Positions 26,023-35,222 of a stretch of DNA of 64,000 nucleotides are shown in pieces. The first letter of the stretch is position 1. Every line of letters starts with the position of its first letter. The stretch is taken from contig DATAGP010000038.1 in the NCBI GenBank assembly GCA_036263655.1, forward strand, positions 73,756 through 137,755, read 5' to 3'. Origin of the DNA: Schlegelella_A sp036263655. GTDB lineage: Bacteria; Pseudomonadota; Gammaproteobacteria; Burkholderiales; Burkholderiaceae_C. The notes under the pieces were generated by a model. That model was not told where the DNA came from and searched no databases. It saw only the letters and a program-made list of their open reading frames with translations. The translations under genes were made by a program, and so were the position numbers.

Positions 26023-28057
26023 GATAGATCTCCTCTGCGAGCTCCCTCGACACGCCCTCGACCGACGCGAGGTCCTCGACGCTGGCGTGGCCGACGCCGC
26101 GCGCGCCGCCGAAGCGTTGCAGGAGTTTCGCGCGTTTCTTGGGCCCGATGCCGGCGATCTCCTCGAGCTTGCTCGCGCCGGTGCGGACGCTCGCCCGCCG
26201 CGCGCGCATGCCGGTGATCGCGAAGCGGTGCGCCTCGTCCCGGATCTGGGCGACCAGCATCAGCGCCGCCGACTCGCGCCCGAGCGCGACCTTGGGGCGG
26301 CCGTCGGCGAAGACCAGCTCCTCGAGCCCGACCTTGCGCCCTTCCCCCTTCTCGACGCCGACGATGTGCGAGACCTCGATGCCGAGCTCCTCGAACACCT
26401 CCCGCGCCACGCCGACCTGACCCCGCCCGCCATCGACGAGCACCAGGTCGGGCAAGCGGGCAGTGCCCTGATTCGCTGCCTCCGCGAGCTTGGCGTAGCG
26501 GCGGATCAGCACCTGGCGCATGGCGCCGTAGTCGTCGCCCGGCGTGACGCCGGCGATGTTGTAGCGCCGGTATTGCGAGCTCTGCATCTTGTGCGCCTCG
26601 AACACCACGCACGAGGCTTGGGTCGCCTCGCCCGCCGTATGGCTGACGTCGAAGCACTCGATGCGGAAGGCATGCAGGTCCTCCACCACCAGATCGAGCG
26701 CGTCGACGAGGGCCCGCGTCCGCGCCTGCTGCGAGCCCTCCTCGGCCAGCAGCTGGGCCAGGCGCAGAGCCGCACCCCGGACGCACATGTCGAGCCAGGC
26801 GCGGCGCGGCTCGCGCGGCTGGTGCTGCACCGTCGTCCGCACGCCGCCATGCGCCGCCAGAGCATCGACGAGCGCCTTGTCGACCGGATGGCTGACGACG
26901 AGCAGCGGGGGCAATCCGCCGTCGAGGTAGTGCTGGGCGATGAAGGCCTCGAGGACGCGCACTTCGGGCGATCTCGCCGCCGCTGGCTCCGCTGCGTGCG
27001 TGTCGATGCGGCCGGCTTCCGCGTACCCCCCGTCGTTGCCTTCGCCCGTCGGCGCCGGGGTGGCATCCGCCGAAGAATCGTCTTCGGCCGCGGCGCCGGC
27101 CTCGATGTCCATGGCCGCCTCAATCTGCTTCGGAAAGTAAGGCCGGTCGCCCAGGTGCCGGCCGCCGCGCACCATCGCCAGGTTGACGCAGGCACGGCCG
27201 CCCTCGACCTTGACGGCGAGGATGTCGGTGTCGACCGGGCGCGCCCCGGTGTTGTCCTCGACCGCCTGCTGGTGCAGGACGCGCGCGAGCGAGCCGATCC
27301 GGTTGCGGATCTCCGCCGCCTGCTCGAACTGCAGCGCCTCGGCGCGAGCCATCATCTGCGCCTGCAGCGAATCCATCAGCTCCTGCTGCTCGCCCTGGAG
27401 GAAACGCTCGGCATGCGCGACGTCACGGGAGTAGTCCTCGGGCTCGATGTAGCCGACACACGGCGCCGAGCAGCGCTTGATCTGGTACAGCAGGCACGGA
27501 CGCGTCCGGTTGGCGAACACGGTGTCCTCGCAGCTGCGCAGGTGGAACACCTTCTGCAGCAGCTGGATCGAGTCCTTGACGGCCCAGGCGCTCGGAAACG
27601 GCCCGAAGTAGCGATGCTTCTGGTCGACGGCACCGCGGTAGTAGGCGACGCGTGGAAAGCGGTGCGACTCGATCTTGAGGTACGGGTAGCTCTTGTCGTC
27701 GATGAAGCGGATGTTGAAGCGCGGCGCGAGCGTCTTGATGAGGTTGTTCTCGAGCAGAAGCGCTTCGGCCTCCGAGCGCACCACCGTCGTCTCCATCCGG
27801 GCGATGCGCGAGACCATGTGGCCGATCCGGATCGCGCCTTCGCTGCCCGCGTGCCGCTTGGTGAAGTAGCTGGCGACGCGCTTGCGCAAGTCGCGCGCCT
27901 TGCCGACGTAAAGGACGTTCCCGGCCGCGTCGAAGTAGCGATAGACGCCAGGCAGGTTGGGCAGGCTCGCCACCTCGGCCATGAGGCGCTCGCGGGCCGT
28001 CTCCGGCGCCTCGGCGCGGCTGGGCTCGCCGGGGCTTGCGGCAATCTCCTGGTTCAC
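26009..28057 (-). CDS. uvrC: UvrABC excinuclease subunit C
   Basis: The nucleotide excision repair nuclease, 682 residues. It has a GIY-YIG domain at the start (LPGVYRYFDAAGNVLYVGKA), a UVR motif region (FEQAAEIRNRIGSLARVL), an RNase H-like domain (CFDVSHTAGEATQASCVVFE, then VDGGRGQ), and C-terminal HhH motifs (GIGPKKRAKLLQRFGG). An Ala/Asp/Glu/Pro-rich insertion of about 45 residues follows YFPKQIEAAMD, longer than in E. coli. GTG at 28057 starts at VNQEIAASPG; the much longer frame upstream is antisense to earP and rejected. Confidence 0.95.
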   Translation of the reverse strand: MNQEIAASPGEPSRAEAPETARERLMAEVASLPNLPGVYRYFDAAGNVLYVGKARDLRKRVASYFTKRHAGSEGAIRIGHMVSRIARMETTVVRSEAEALLLENNLIKTLAPRFNIRFIDDKSYPYLKIESHRFPRVAYYRGAVDQKHRYFGPFPSAWAVKDSIQLLQKVFHLRSCEDTVFANRTRPCLLYQIKRCSAPCVGYIEPEDYSRDVAHAERFLQGEQQELMDSLQAQMMARAEALQFEQAAEIRNRIGSLARVLHQQAVEDNTGARPVDTDILAVKVEGGRACVNLAMVRGGRHLGDRPYFPKQIEAAMDIEAGAAAEDDSSADATPAPTGEGNDGGYAEAGRIDTHAAEPAAARSPEVRVLEAFIAQHYLDGGLPPLLVVSHPVDKALVDALAAHGGVRTTVQHQPREPRRAWLDMCVRGAALRLAQLLAEEGSQQARTRALVDALDLVVEDLHAFRIECFDVSHTAGEATQASCVVFEAHKMQSSQYRRYNIAGVTPGDDYGAMRQVLIRRYAKLAEAANQGTARLPDLVLVDGGRGQVGVAREVFEELGIEVSHIVGVEKGEGRKVGLEELVFADGRPKVALGRESAALMLVAQIRDEAHRFAITGMRARRASVRTGASKLEEIAGIGPKKRAKLLQRFGGARGVGHASVEDLASVEGVSRELAEEIYRALH

Positions 28058-28114
28058 GCAAACGATTGTGCCGCGACCCCCGCGGCGCAGCCCTGCGCTT
28101 CGATAATCGCCGCG

Positions 28115-29182
28115 ATGCGATGGGACCTCTACTGCAGGGTCGTCGACAACTTCGGCGATGCGGGAGTGGCCTGGCGGCTGGCGGCAGATCTCGCCGCGCG
28201 CGGCGAGCGGGTCCGCCTGGCCATCGACGATCCGCGGCCGCTCGCCTGGATGGCTCCCGGCGGCGCTCCGGGCATCGAGGTGAGCGCGTGGGCCGACGCG
28301 CCGACGCCGGCCGCCGACGTGATCGTGGAGCTGTTCGGCGGTGGCCTTCCGCAGGGCGCGCGAGAGGCCGCGGCAGGGTCGCCGTCGAATCCGGTTCTCC
28401 TGAACCTGGAGCATCTCAGCGCCGAGCCGTACGTCGAGCGCTCGCATGGCCTCCCATCGCCGGTGACGCTGCCCTCCGGCACGGCGCTGACGACCTGGTT
28501 CTACTACCCGGGCTTCACTTCGCGCACCGGCGGCCTCCTGCGCGAGCGCGATGTGCTGTCGCGCCGGGCGGCGTTGGACCCGGCCTCCTGGGCCAGATCG
28601 CGGGGCATCGAAGTGCGCACGGGCGAGCGGCTGGCGAGCCTGTTCTGCTACGCGAATGGCGCGGTCGGCGAGCTGCTGCAGGCGCTGGCGCGTCGGCCCA
28701 CCCTGCTGCTGCTCGCGCCCGGCCCGGCCGCCGACCAGGCTGCACATCATCTGGGCAGTGGCCTCGCGCTCGCGGCACTGCGCGCGATCCGCCTGCCTTT
28801 CCTGAGCCAGGCGGAGTTCGACCATCTGCTGTGGTCCTGCGCGATCAACGGGGTTCGCGGCGAGGACTCGCTTGTGCGCGCGCTCTGGGCCGGCGCGCCG
28901 TTCGTCTGGCAGCTCTATCCGCAGGCCGACGGCGCGCACGCGGCCAAGCTGGAGGCGTTCCTCGACCTCTTCCTGGCCGGCGCCGACAACGAGCTGGCCC
29001 GTCCCCTTCGTTCGCTGTTCCGACGCTGGAACGGTGTGGACGAGGGCGCTGCGCCGCTTGAAATCCCGGACACGGCAGCCACTTCGACGTGGGCAGGCCA
29101 CTGTCGCGCCTTTCGCGACCGCCTCGGCGAGCAGAGAGAACTCACGGCCGGGCTGATGGAGTTCGTCGCCTCCAAACGCTAG
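28115..29182 (+). CDS. earP: EF-P arginine rhamnosyltransferase EarP
   Basis: Transfers rhamnose from TDP-rhamnose to Arg32 of elongation factor P. It has 355 residues; the N-terminal MRWDLYCRVVDNFGDAGVAW, the LNLEHLSAEPYVERSHGLPS region, and the C-terminal nucleotide-binding part (PFLSQAEFDHLLWSCAINGV, then RGEDSLVRALWAG) are hallmarks of the family. It is divergent from uvrC (57 bases) and 89 bases upstream of efp, its substrate gene, which is the standard pairing. Confidence 0.95.
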   Translation: MRWDLYCRVVDNFGDAGVAWRLAADLAARGERVRLAIDDPRPLAWMAPGGAPGIEVSAWADAPTPAADVIVELFGGGLPQGAREAAAGSPSNPVLLNLEHLSAEPYVERSHGLPSPVTLPSGTALTTWFYYPGFTSRTGGLLRERDVLSRRAALDPASWARSRGIEVRTGERLASLFCYANGAVGELLQALARRPTLLLLAPGPAADQAAHHLGSGLALAALRAIRLPFLSQAEFDHLLWSCAINGVRGEDSLVRALWAGAPFVWQLYPQADGAHAAKLEAFLDLFLAGADNELARPLRSLFRRWNGVDEGAAPLEIPDTAATSTWAGHCRAFRDRLGEQRELTAGLMEFVASKR

Positions 29183-29271
29183 AATCGAAGGCTTTGCGCC
29201 AGTCCTGCAGCGCCTCAGCGCGACCCGCGGGCGCGCTTTCTCCTCATCCTCTTCTCGATGGATCAGACGTC

Positions 29272-29826
29272 ATGAAAATCGCCCAGGAAATTCGCGCCGG
29301 CAACGTCATCATGCAGGGCAAGGATCCGATGGTCGTCCTGAAGACGGAGTACAGCCGCGGCGGCCGCAACTCGGCCACGGTGCGCATGAAGCTGAAGAGC
29401 CTGCTCAGTAACTCCGGCACCGAAGTCGTCTTCAAGGCCGACGACAAGATGGACCAGATCATCCTCGACAAGAAGGAGTGCACCTACTCCTACTTCGCCG
29501 ACCCGATGTACGCCTTCATGGACGCCGAGTACAACCAGTTCGAGGTCGAATCGGAGAACATGGGCGACGCGATCCAGTACCTCGAGGACGGCATGCCGGT
29601 CGAAGTGGTGTTCTACGACGGCAAGGCGATCTCGGTCGAGCTGCCCACGTCGCTCGTGCGCGAGATCACCGACACCGAGCCGGCCGTCAAGGGCGACACC
29701 TCGGGCAAGGTCATGAAGACGGCGAAGCTCGCCACGGGCATGGAAATCTCGGTGCCCCTCTTCGTGCAGACCGGCGACAAGGTCGAGATCGACACCCGCA
29801 CGCACGAGTACCGCAAGCGGGTGTAG
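29272..29826 (+). CDS. efp: Elongation factor P (arginine-32 type)
   Basis: Relieves ribosome stalling at polyproline. It has 184 residues and three beta-barrel domains. The tip of domain I reads EYSRGGRNSATVRMKLKSLL with Arg at position 32, matching the EarP-modified class rather than the lysine-34 EpmA/B class. C-terminal EIDTRTHEYRKRV is typical. ATG at 29272 is fixed by the conserved MKIAQEIRAGN. No epmA or epmB is in the window. Confidence 0.97.
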   Translation: MKIAQEIRAGNVIMQGKDPMVVLKTEYSRGGRNSATVRMKLKSLLSNSGTEVVFKADDKMDQIILDKKECTYSYFADPMYAFMDAEYNQFEVESENMGDAIQYLEDGMPVEVVFYDGKAISVELPTSLVREITDTEPAVKGDTSGKVMKTAKLATGMEISVPLFVQTGDKVEIDTRTHEYRKRV

Positions 29827-29845
29827 GCGCCCTTCGCCGGCGTGC

Positions 29846-29870
29846 GACGGGCAGGCGCTACCGGCCCGTC
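29846..29870 (+). terminator. Possible efp terminator hairpin
   Basis: GACGGGC (29846-29852) pairs with GCCCGTC (29864-29870) around an 11-base loop, and CCGTTT follows. It sits 20 bases after the efp stop. The T-run is short, so this is a weak candidate. Confidence 0.35.
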
Positions 29871-29891
29871 CCGTTTGGGCATGATGGTGCG

Positions 29892-30860
29892 ATGGGCTTC
29901 GACTTCTCGCTCGTCACGGCGCCGTTCCGGATGCAGCCCGGGCTGCGCCGGCTGGCGCCGGGCACGCCGCAGCTGACGCCGTCGCGGCCGAACGGCCGGC
30001 ATCTGCGCGAGAAGGTCGCGGTGCTCGGAAGCTTTGCCGCGCAGGCGCTGCTCACGGTGCCGGGGTTCGACGAGCGGCCCGTCTTTCGCACCGTCGCCGC
30101 CGAGGCCGCGCGGGACGCGTCGCCTGCGTTTGCGCTCGATGCGAGCGGCGACGAGCTCGCGCTGCGCGCGCCCCTGCTGGGCTGGGCGATTCAAGGGGGG
30201 GCCGCGCGCGGCGACGGCGATCCGGCGCTGGGCGACCTGCTGCGCGGCCTCCCGCCGGCCCTGCGTCCGGCCGCACTGCTCGCGCTCGCCTACGAGGAAG
30301 ACTTCGCCGTGATCGACACGACCACCACGAGCATCCCCTGGCTCGCCGTCTGCCTGCCGTCGCGCTGGGCACCCGAAACCAAGGTCGGGCGACCTTTCGC
30401 AGAGGTGCACGCGCCAGTCGCCGACAACACCACTCTCGTTGCCGCGGCGGCGTCGCTGGCGCGCCTGGTCGCCGGGCCGGAACGCTGGGAGCGTTTCGTC
30501 TGGACGATCACCCCCGAGCCGCGCCTGCACCAGCATCCGGAGCGGGCGGGAACGGACTGGCCGGCCGCCGGCGCCGCGCCGCTCGACGAAGCAGCGCGCA
30601 GCCTTGCCGAGGTGGCATCGTTCCGATGGGAGCGTCAGACCTTCATCCCGATCGTCGGTACCCCGCACGCGCTGTTCACGATCCACGTCCAAAGCCTTCC
30701 GCTCGCCGAGGCGATCGTCACCCCCGAGGACGCGCGGCGCGTCCACGCCGCCGTCGCGAGCATGTCGGCCAACGTGATCGCCTACCGCGGTCTCGGCGTC
30801 GCCCGTGAGCGCCTCCTGCACTGGCTGGCGCGCCGCGGCGCGGACGCGCGGCCGGCGTGA
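29892..30860 (+). CDS. DUF3445 heme-dependent oxidative N-demethylase-like protein
   Basis: A 322-residue protein resembling the alpha-subunit family of heme-dependent oxidative N-demethylases (DUF3445). Recognisable parts are MGFDFSLVTAPFRMQPGLRR, the DFAVIDTTTTSIPWLAVCLPS segment in its usual position, and the C-terminal WERQTFIPIVGTPHALFTIH. The other subunits of the known dimethylamine demethylase are not nearby, so the substrate is open. Its stop overlaps the GTG start of mnmC (GTGA), implying coupled translation with a tRNA-modifying enzyme. Confidence 0.75.
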   Translation: MGFDFSLVTAPFRMQPGLRRLAPGTPQLTPSRPNGRHLREKVAVLGSFAAQALLTVPGFDERPVFRTVAAEAARDASPAFALDASGDELALRAPLLGWAIQGGAARGDGDPALGDLLRGLPPALRPAALLALAYEEDFAVIDTTTTSIPWLAVCLPSRWAPETKVGRPFAEVHAPVADNTTLVAAAASLARLVAGPERWERFVWTITPEPRLHQHPERAGTDWPAAGAAPLDEAARSLAEVASFRWERQTFIPIVGTPHALFTIHVQSLPLAEAIVTPEDARRVHAAVASMSANVIAYRGLGVARERLLHWLARRGADARPA

Positions 30861-32872
30861 ACACCGCGCCGATCCGCCCTGCACGCATCGCCTGCGATCC
30901 GGACGGCACGCCCCGCTCGCTCGACTTCGGCGACATCTACCACCCGCGCGAAGGTGCACGGTCCCAGGCGCGCCACGTGTTCCTGGCCGGCAACGACCTG
31001 CCGGCGCGATGGGCCGGTCGCGAGCGCTTCGTCGTCCTCGAGACCGGCTTCGGGCTCGGCAACAGCTTCCTCGCGACGTGGGAGGCGTGGAAGGCCGATC
31101 CCGAACGCTGCAAGACGCTGGTGTTCATCTCCATCGAGGCGAGGCCGCCGACGGGCGAGGTGCTGACCGGCATGCCGCGCGACACGGGGCTCGCTCCCTT
31201 GGCCGCCGAGCTCGCCGGCCAGTGGCCGCCGCTGACCTGGAACCTGCACCGACTCGACTTCGAACGAGGTGCGGTGCAGCTGTCGCTGGCCTTCGGCGAT
31301 GTCGCCGCCTGGCTGCCCCAGCTGACCGCGGAGGTCGACGCGTTCTTCCTCGACGGCTTCGCCCCGGCCGTCAATCCGGGCATGTGGGACCCGCGGCTCT
31401 TCAAGGCCATGGCGCGCCTGGCAGGCCGCGGCGCAACCGCCGCGACCTGGACCGCGGCACGCCCGGTGCGCGACGGCTTGCGGAACGCCGGGTTCGAGGT
31501 TCGTCCCGGCGCCGGCGTCGGCCACAAGCGCGACATCACCCTCGCCCGCTTCGCGCCCCGGTCTCCTCCTCGCAGGTCGCCGCGACAGCTCGCCGGCCGC
31601 CCCGCCGCCGGAGGCTCCCCTGCCCACCCGATCGTCGTCGTCGGTGCCGGCCTGGCCGGCTGCGCCCTGGCCTCGGCGCTCGCCGAGCAAGGTCGGCACA
31701 TCCTTGTGCTCGAGCGCCGGTCGCAGGCGGCGAGCGAAGGCTCGGGCAACCCGGCCGGGATCCTGCACGGCGTCGTCCATGCCGCCGACAACCGCCACGC
31801 CCGCTTCTACCGGGCCGCTACGCTCGCTGCGCAGGCCGCCGTCCAGGCAGCGATCGAGGAGCAAGGCGTCGCCGGCAGCCTGGCCGGGCTCCTGCGCCTC
31901 GAGCACGGCGCGGGCGGGATCCGGCGCATGCAGGCGGTGCTGGACCGTCTGGGACTGCCCGGCGACTACGTTCAGGCGCTCGACGTCGCCGCCGCGGCAG
32001 AGCGGGCGGGCGTGCCGCTCCCGGCGCCGGCCTGGTACTACCCGCAAGGCGGCTGGGTCGATCCGGGCGCCCTGGCGCGCTCCTTCCTCGTCCGGGCGGG
32101 TGACCGGGCTCGCCTCGCCGTCGGCTGTCGCGTCGCCGGGCTGCGCCGGAACGGCGATCGCTGGACGGTGCTCGACGCCCAGGGTGGAGCGATCGCCGAA
32201 GCCGCCGTCGTCGTCCTCGCGAACGCCAGCGAAGCGCTCGGCCTCCTCGGCAGCCAGGCATGGCCCCTCGAGACGAGCCGCGGCCAGCTCACGGGTGTCG
32301 ACGTCGATCCGGGGTGGACGGCTCTGCTGCCGCGGATTCCGGTGGCGGGCGCCGGCTACGTCCTGCCGCCGATCGACGGCAAGCTCTGGTGCGGTGCCAG
32401 TTCTCAGGGCGGCGTCGACGATCGATCGTCGACGCCTGCCGACCATCGGCACAACCTGGAACGGCTCCGGGCGCTGCTCGGCCCGGTGCCTTCGGTGGAG
32501 GTGGGAAGCCTGGCCGGCCGCGCCGCGTTCCGCTGCGTCGCCGTGGACCGACTGCCCGTGATCGGCGCCGTCCCGTCGCTGCACGATCCCGACGCCGGTC
32601 GGCTCGATCAGCCGCGCCTGGTGCCTCGGGAGCCGGGGCTTTTCGTGTTCACGGCGCTCGGATCACGCGGCATCGCCACATCGGTGCTCGGCGCCCGAAT
32701 GCTGGCCGCCGCGATCACGGGCGCGCCGTCGCCGGTGGAGACGGACCTGCTCGATGCCGTCGATCCGGCACGCTTTCAGGTTCGGACGTTCCGGCGCGGT
32801 GCTGCGGCGGAGCCGGCCGCGGACGCCGCTCAGCCGCCGGTGGGGCCCATGGCGGGGTCGGCCGGCGCCTGA
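30857..32872 (+). CDS. mnmC: Bifunctional tRNA 5-methylaminomethyl-2-thiouridine enzyme MnmC
   Basis: Completes mnm5s2U at the wobble position of tRNA. It has 671 residues and both domains in the usual order. The N-terminal SAM methyltransferase (1-235) has VVLETGFGLGNSFLATWEAW and AFFLDGFAPAVNPGMW. A Pro/Arg linker leads to the FAD-dependent oxidase (about 255-650) with IVVVGAGLAGCALASALAE and LFVFTALGSRGIATSVLGAR. GTG start at 30857 is set by the GTGA overlap and MNTAPI-like N-terminus. Its 3' end overlaps the convergent small gene by 43 bases. Confidence 0.93.
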   Translation: MNTAPIRPARIACDPDGTPRSLDFGDIYHPREGARSQARHVFLAGNDLPARWAGRERFVVLETGFGLGNSFLATWEAWKADPERCKTLVFISIEARPPTGEVLTGMPRDTGLAPLAAELAGQWPPLTWNLHRLDFERGAVQLSLAFGDVAAWLPQLTAEVDAFFLDGFAPAVNPGMWDPRLFKAMARLAGRGATAATWTAARPVRDGLRNAGFEVRPGAGVGHKRDITLARFAPRSPPRRSPRQLAGRPAAGGSPAHPIVVVGAGLAGCALASALAEQGRHILVLERRSQAASEGSGNPAGILHGVVHAADNRHARFYRAATLAAQAAVQAAIEEQGVAGSLAGLLRLEHGAGGIRRMQAVLDRLGLPGDYVQALDVAAAAERAGVPLPAPAWYYPQGGWVDPGALARSFLVRAGDRARLAVGCRVAGLRRNGDRWTVLDAQGGAIAEAAVVVLANASEALGLLGSQAWPLETSRGQLTGVDVDPGWTALLPRIPVAGAGYVLPPIDGKLWCGASSQGGVDDRSSTPADHRHNLERLRALLGPVPSVEVGSLAGRAAFRCVAVDRLPVIGAVPSLHDPDAGRLDQPRLVPREPGLFVFTALGSRGIATSVLGARMLAAAITGAPSPVETDLLDAVDPARFQVRTFRRGAAAEPAADAAQPPVGPMAGSAGA

Positions 32873-33015
32873 TTGACGGGTTGCCCCTCGGCCGCGGAGT
32901 CGGCGCCGGGCGCCGCGACCTTGCGGTCGGCCTTTTCCTTCTCCTTTTCTTCCTTCTTCTTCTTCTTGGCCAGCTCGCGCTGGCGCTTCTCGAACGAATA
33001 GTTGGGTTTTGCCAC
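32830..33015 (-). CDS. Small lysine-rich conserved hypothetical protein
   Basis: A 61-residue protein starting from GTG at 33015 (AKPNYSFEKRQRELAKKKKK). A strongly charged Lys/Glu helix (residues about 8-35) is followed by an Ala/Pro-rich tail. The N-terminal NYSFEKRQRELAKKKKKEEK pattern occurs in small proteins of many proteobacteria, but I know no function; the charge suggests nucleic acid or ribosome contact. It overlaps the last 43 bases of mnmC on the opposite strand. Confidence 0.65.
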   Translation of the reverse strand: MAKPNYSFEKRQRELAKKKKKEEKEKEKADRKVAAPGADSAAEGQPVNQAPADPAMGPTGG

Positions 33016-33093
33016 GGACCGTCCTTCCTGGGAGCTGCACGGAACGTGCACGTTCCCGAGGTTACGCGGTTTTCCGAGTGCCGCCGGCGGTGC

Positions 33094-33753
33094 TCAGAAA
33101 GCCAGACTGCGGACGCCCTGGGCGGTCCCAAGCAGGCAGACCGCGGCCCGGTGGCGGGCGAAGATGCCGACGCAGACGACGCCCGGCCACTGGTTGACCT
33201 CGCGCTCGAGGCCCGGCGGGTCGACGATGGCAAGCCCGTGGACGTCGAGGATCGCGCCGCCGTTGTCGGTGACCACGCCCTCGCGCAGACGGGCCGAGCC
33301 GCCCATGGCGGCAAAGCGGCGCGCGATCTGCGCCGCGGCCATGGGGATCACCTCGACGGGCAACGGAAAGCGGCCCAGCCGCTCGACGAGCTTGGACTCG
33401 TCGGCGATGCAGACGAAGCGAGGGCTGAGGTCGGCGACGATCTTCTCGCGCGTGAGCGCCGCACCGCCGCCCTTGATCATGCAGCCGTTGCCGTCGATCT
33501 CGTCGGCGCCGTCGATGTAGACGGGCAGCGACTCGACCTCCGCGGCCTCGCAGACGCGGATGCCGTGGCGGGCCAGGCGAGCGGTGCTCGCCGAGCTGCT
33601 CGAGACGGCGCCGGCGATGGAAACGCGGCCCTCCGCGAGCGCGTCGATGAAGCAGTTGACCGTCGAGCCGGAGCCGACGCCGATGATCGCGCCGAGCGGC
33701 ACGTGCTCGAGCGCGGCGCGGCCGACGAGGACCTTGAGCTCGTCGTGCGTCAT
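33094..33753 (-). CDS. rpiA: Ribose-5-phosphate isomerase A
   Basis: Interconverts ribose-5-phosphate and ribulose-5-phosphate. It has 219 residues: VGSGSTVNCFIDAL (about 27-40), the DGADEIDGNGCMIKGGGAAL active-site stretch (about 81-100) with catalytic Asp and Lys, and REKIVADLSPRFVCIADESK. The ATG at 33753 overlaps the fumC stop by 4 bases (ATGA). Confidence 0.97.
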   Translation of the reverse strand: MTHDELKVLVGRAALEHVPLGAIIGVGSGSTVNCFIDALAEGRVSIAGAVSSSSASTARLARHGIRVCEAAEVESLPVYIDGADEIDGNGCMIKGGGAALTREKIVADLSPRFVCIADESKLVERLGRFPLPVEVIPMAAAQIARRFAAMGGSARLREGVVTDNGGAILDVHGLAIVDPPGLEREVNQWPGVVCVGIFARHRAAVCLLGTAQGVRSLAF

Positions 33754-35171
33754 CGCGGCTGCGCCGTCGCCGCGTTCGGAGCGGCAGCGCCGACCATCCG
33801 CTCGGCGACGACCCACTCGTCGAACTGCTCGCCGGTGAGCCAGCCCGACCGCACCGCGGCGTCGCGCAAGGTGCTGCCGCTGCGGTGCGCTTCCTTGGCG
33901 ATCTTGGCCGCCTTGTCGTAGCCGATGTGCGGGTTCAGGGCCGTGACCAGCATCAGCGACCGGCGCACCAGCTCGTCGATGCGCTCCCGATCGGGCTCGA
34001 TGCCGCGGGCGCAGTGCTCGTCGAAGCTGCGCGCTCCGTCGGCGAGGAGGCGTGCGCTCTGCAGGAAGTTGTGGATCAGCATCGGCTTGAAGACGTTCAG
34101 CTCGAAGTTGCCGGATGCGCCGCCGATGTTGATGGCGACGTCGTTGCCGAAGACCTGCGCGGCCAGCATCGTCACTGCCTCGCACTGGGTCGGGTTCACC
34201 TTGCCCGGCATGATCGAGCTGCCCGGCTCGTTCTCGGGGATGCGGATCTCGCCGAGGCCCGAGCGCGGCCCGGAAGCGAGCCAGCGGACGTCGTTGGCGA
34301 TCTTGGTGAAGGACGCTGCCAGCGTCTTCAACGCGCCGTGCGCGTGGACGATCGCGTCATGCGCGGCCAGCGCCTCGAACTTGTTCGGCGCCGACACGAA
34401 CGGCAGCCCGGTGCGCCTGGCGAGCTCCGCAGCGACGCGCTCGCCGAACTGCGGCGGGGCGTTTAGGCCGGTGCCCACCGCGGTGCCGCCGAGCGCCAGC
34501 TCGCACAGGTGCGGCAGGCTCGCCTCGACGTGGCGCAGGCCGTGCTCGAGCTGGGCGACCCAGCCCGAGATCTCCTGGCCGAGCGTCAGCGGCGTCGCGT
34601 CCTGCAGGTGCGTGCGGCCGATCTTGACGATGCCTGCGTAGTCGCGCGCCTTCGCTGCGAGCGTGTCGCGCAAGGCCGCGACCGCCGGGACGAGCCGCGT
34701 CTGCAAGGCCTCCACCGCGGCGACGCTCATCGCCGTCGGGAACACGTCGTTCGACGACTGGCTCCGGTTCACCTCGTCGTTCGGATGCACCAGCCGGGCG
34801 TTGCCCAGGGGGCCGCCGAGACGTTGCGAGGCGCGGTTGGCGAGCACCTCGTTCATGTTCATGTTGCTCTGGGTGCCGGAGCCGGTCTGCCAGACCGACA
34901 ACGGGAACTCGCCGTCGTGCGCCCCTTCGAGGACTTCGTCGGCGGCGGCGACGATGGCCTCGGCCTTGCGTCCATCGAGCAGGCCCAGCTCGCCGTTGAC
35001 GACGGCCGCGCTGCGCTTCACGAGCGCCAGCGCGCGCAGCAGCTCCCGAGGCATCTTCTCGGTCGAGATGTCGAAGTGGTGGAGCGAACGCTGCGTCTGC
35101 GCACCCCACAGGCGTTCGGCGGGGACGCCGATCTCGCCGAACGTGTCGTTTTCGATGCGGTGGTCGGTCAT
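33750..35171 (-). CDS. fumC: Fumarate hydratase, class II
   Basis: An iron-independent fumarase of the TCA cycle, 473 residues. The fumarase/aspartase signature GSSIMPGKVNP lies at about 317-327. TGSGTQSNMNMNEVLANRAS (97-116), HPNDEVNRSQSSND (129-142) and GRTHLQDATPLTLGQE (185-200) form the active site. The family start MTDHRIENDTFGEI fixes the ATG at 35171. It is divergent from pyrD with 51 bases between starts and coupled to rpiA. Confidence 0.97.
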   Translation of the reverse strand: MTDHRIENDTFGEIGVPAERLWGAQTQRSLHHFDISTEKMPRELLRALALVKRSAAVVNGELGLLDGRKAEAIVAAADEVLEGAHDGEFPLSVWQTGSGTQSNMNMNEVLANRASQRLGGPLGNARLVHPNDEVNRSQSSNDVFPTAMSVAAVEALQTRLVPAVAALRDTLAAKARDYAGIVKIGRTHLQDATPLTLGQEISGWVAQLEHGLRHVEASLPHLCELALGGTAVGTGLNAPPQFGERVAAELARRTGLPFVSAPNKFEALAAHDAIVHAHGALKTLAASFTKIANDVRWLASGPRSGLGEIRIPENEPGSSIMPGKVNPTQCEAVTMLAAQVFGNDVAINIGGASGNFELNVFKPMLIHNFLQSARLLADGARSFDEHCARGIEPDRERIDELVRRSLMLVTALNPHIGYDKAAKIAKEAHRSGSTLRDAAVRSGWLTGEQFDEWVVAERMVGAAAPNAATAQPR

Positions 35172-35222
35172 GGCGGGATCCTCGCACCCAGTATGCAACG
35201 GCGATGCCAGAATCGCCGGCGC

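Noticed and set aside
25730..28114. A long rightward open frame continuing upstream of earP across uvrC and the lipoprotein gene.
   Set aside because: It is antisense to well-recognised uvrC, is rich in Arg, His and Ala low-complexity stretches, and shows no domain until MRWDLYCRVV. High GC keeps the frame open by chance.
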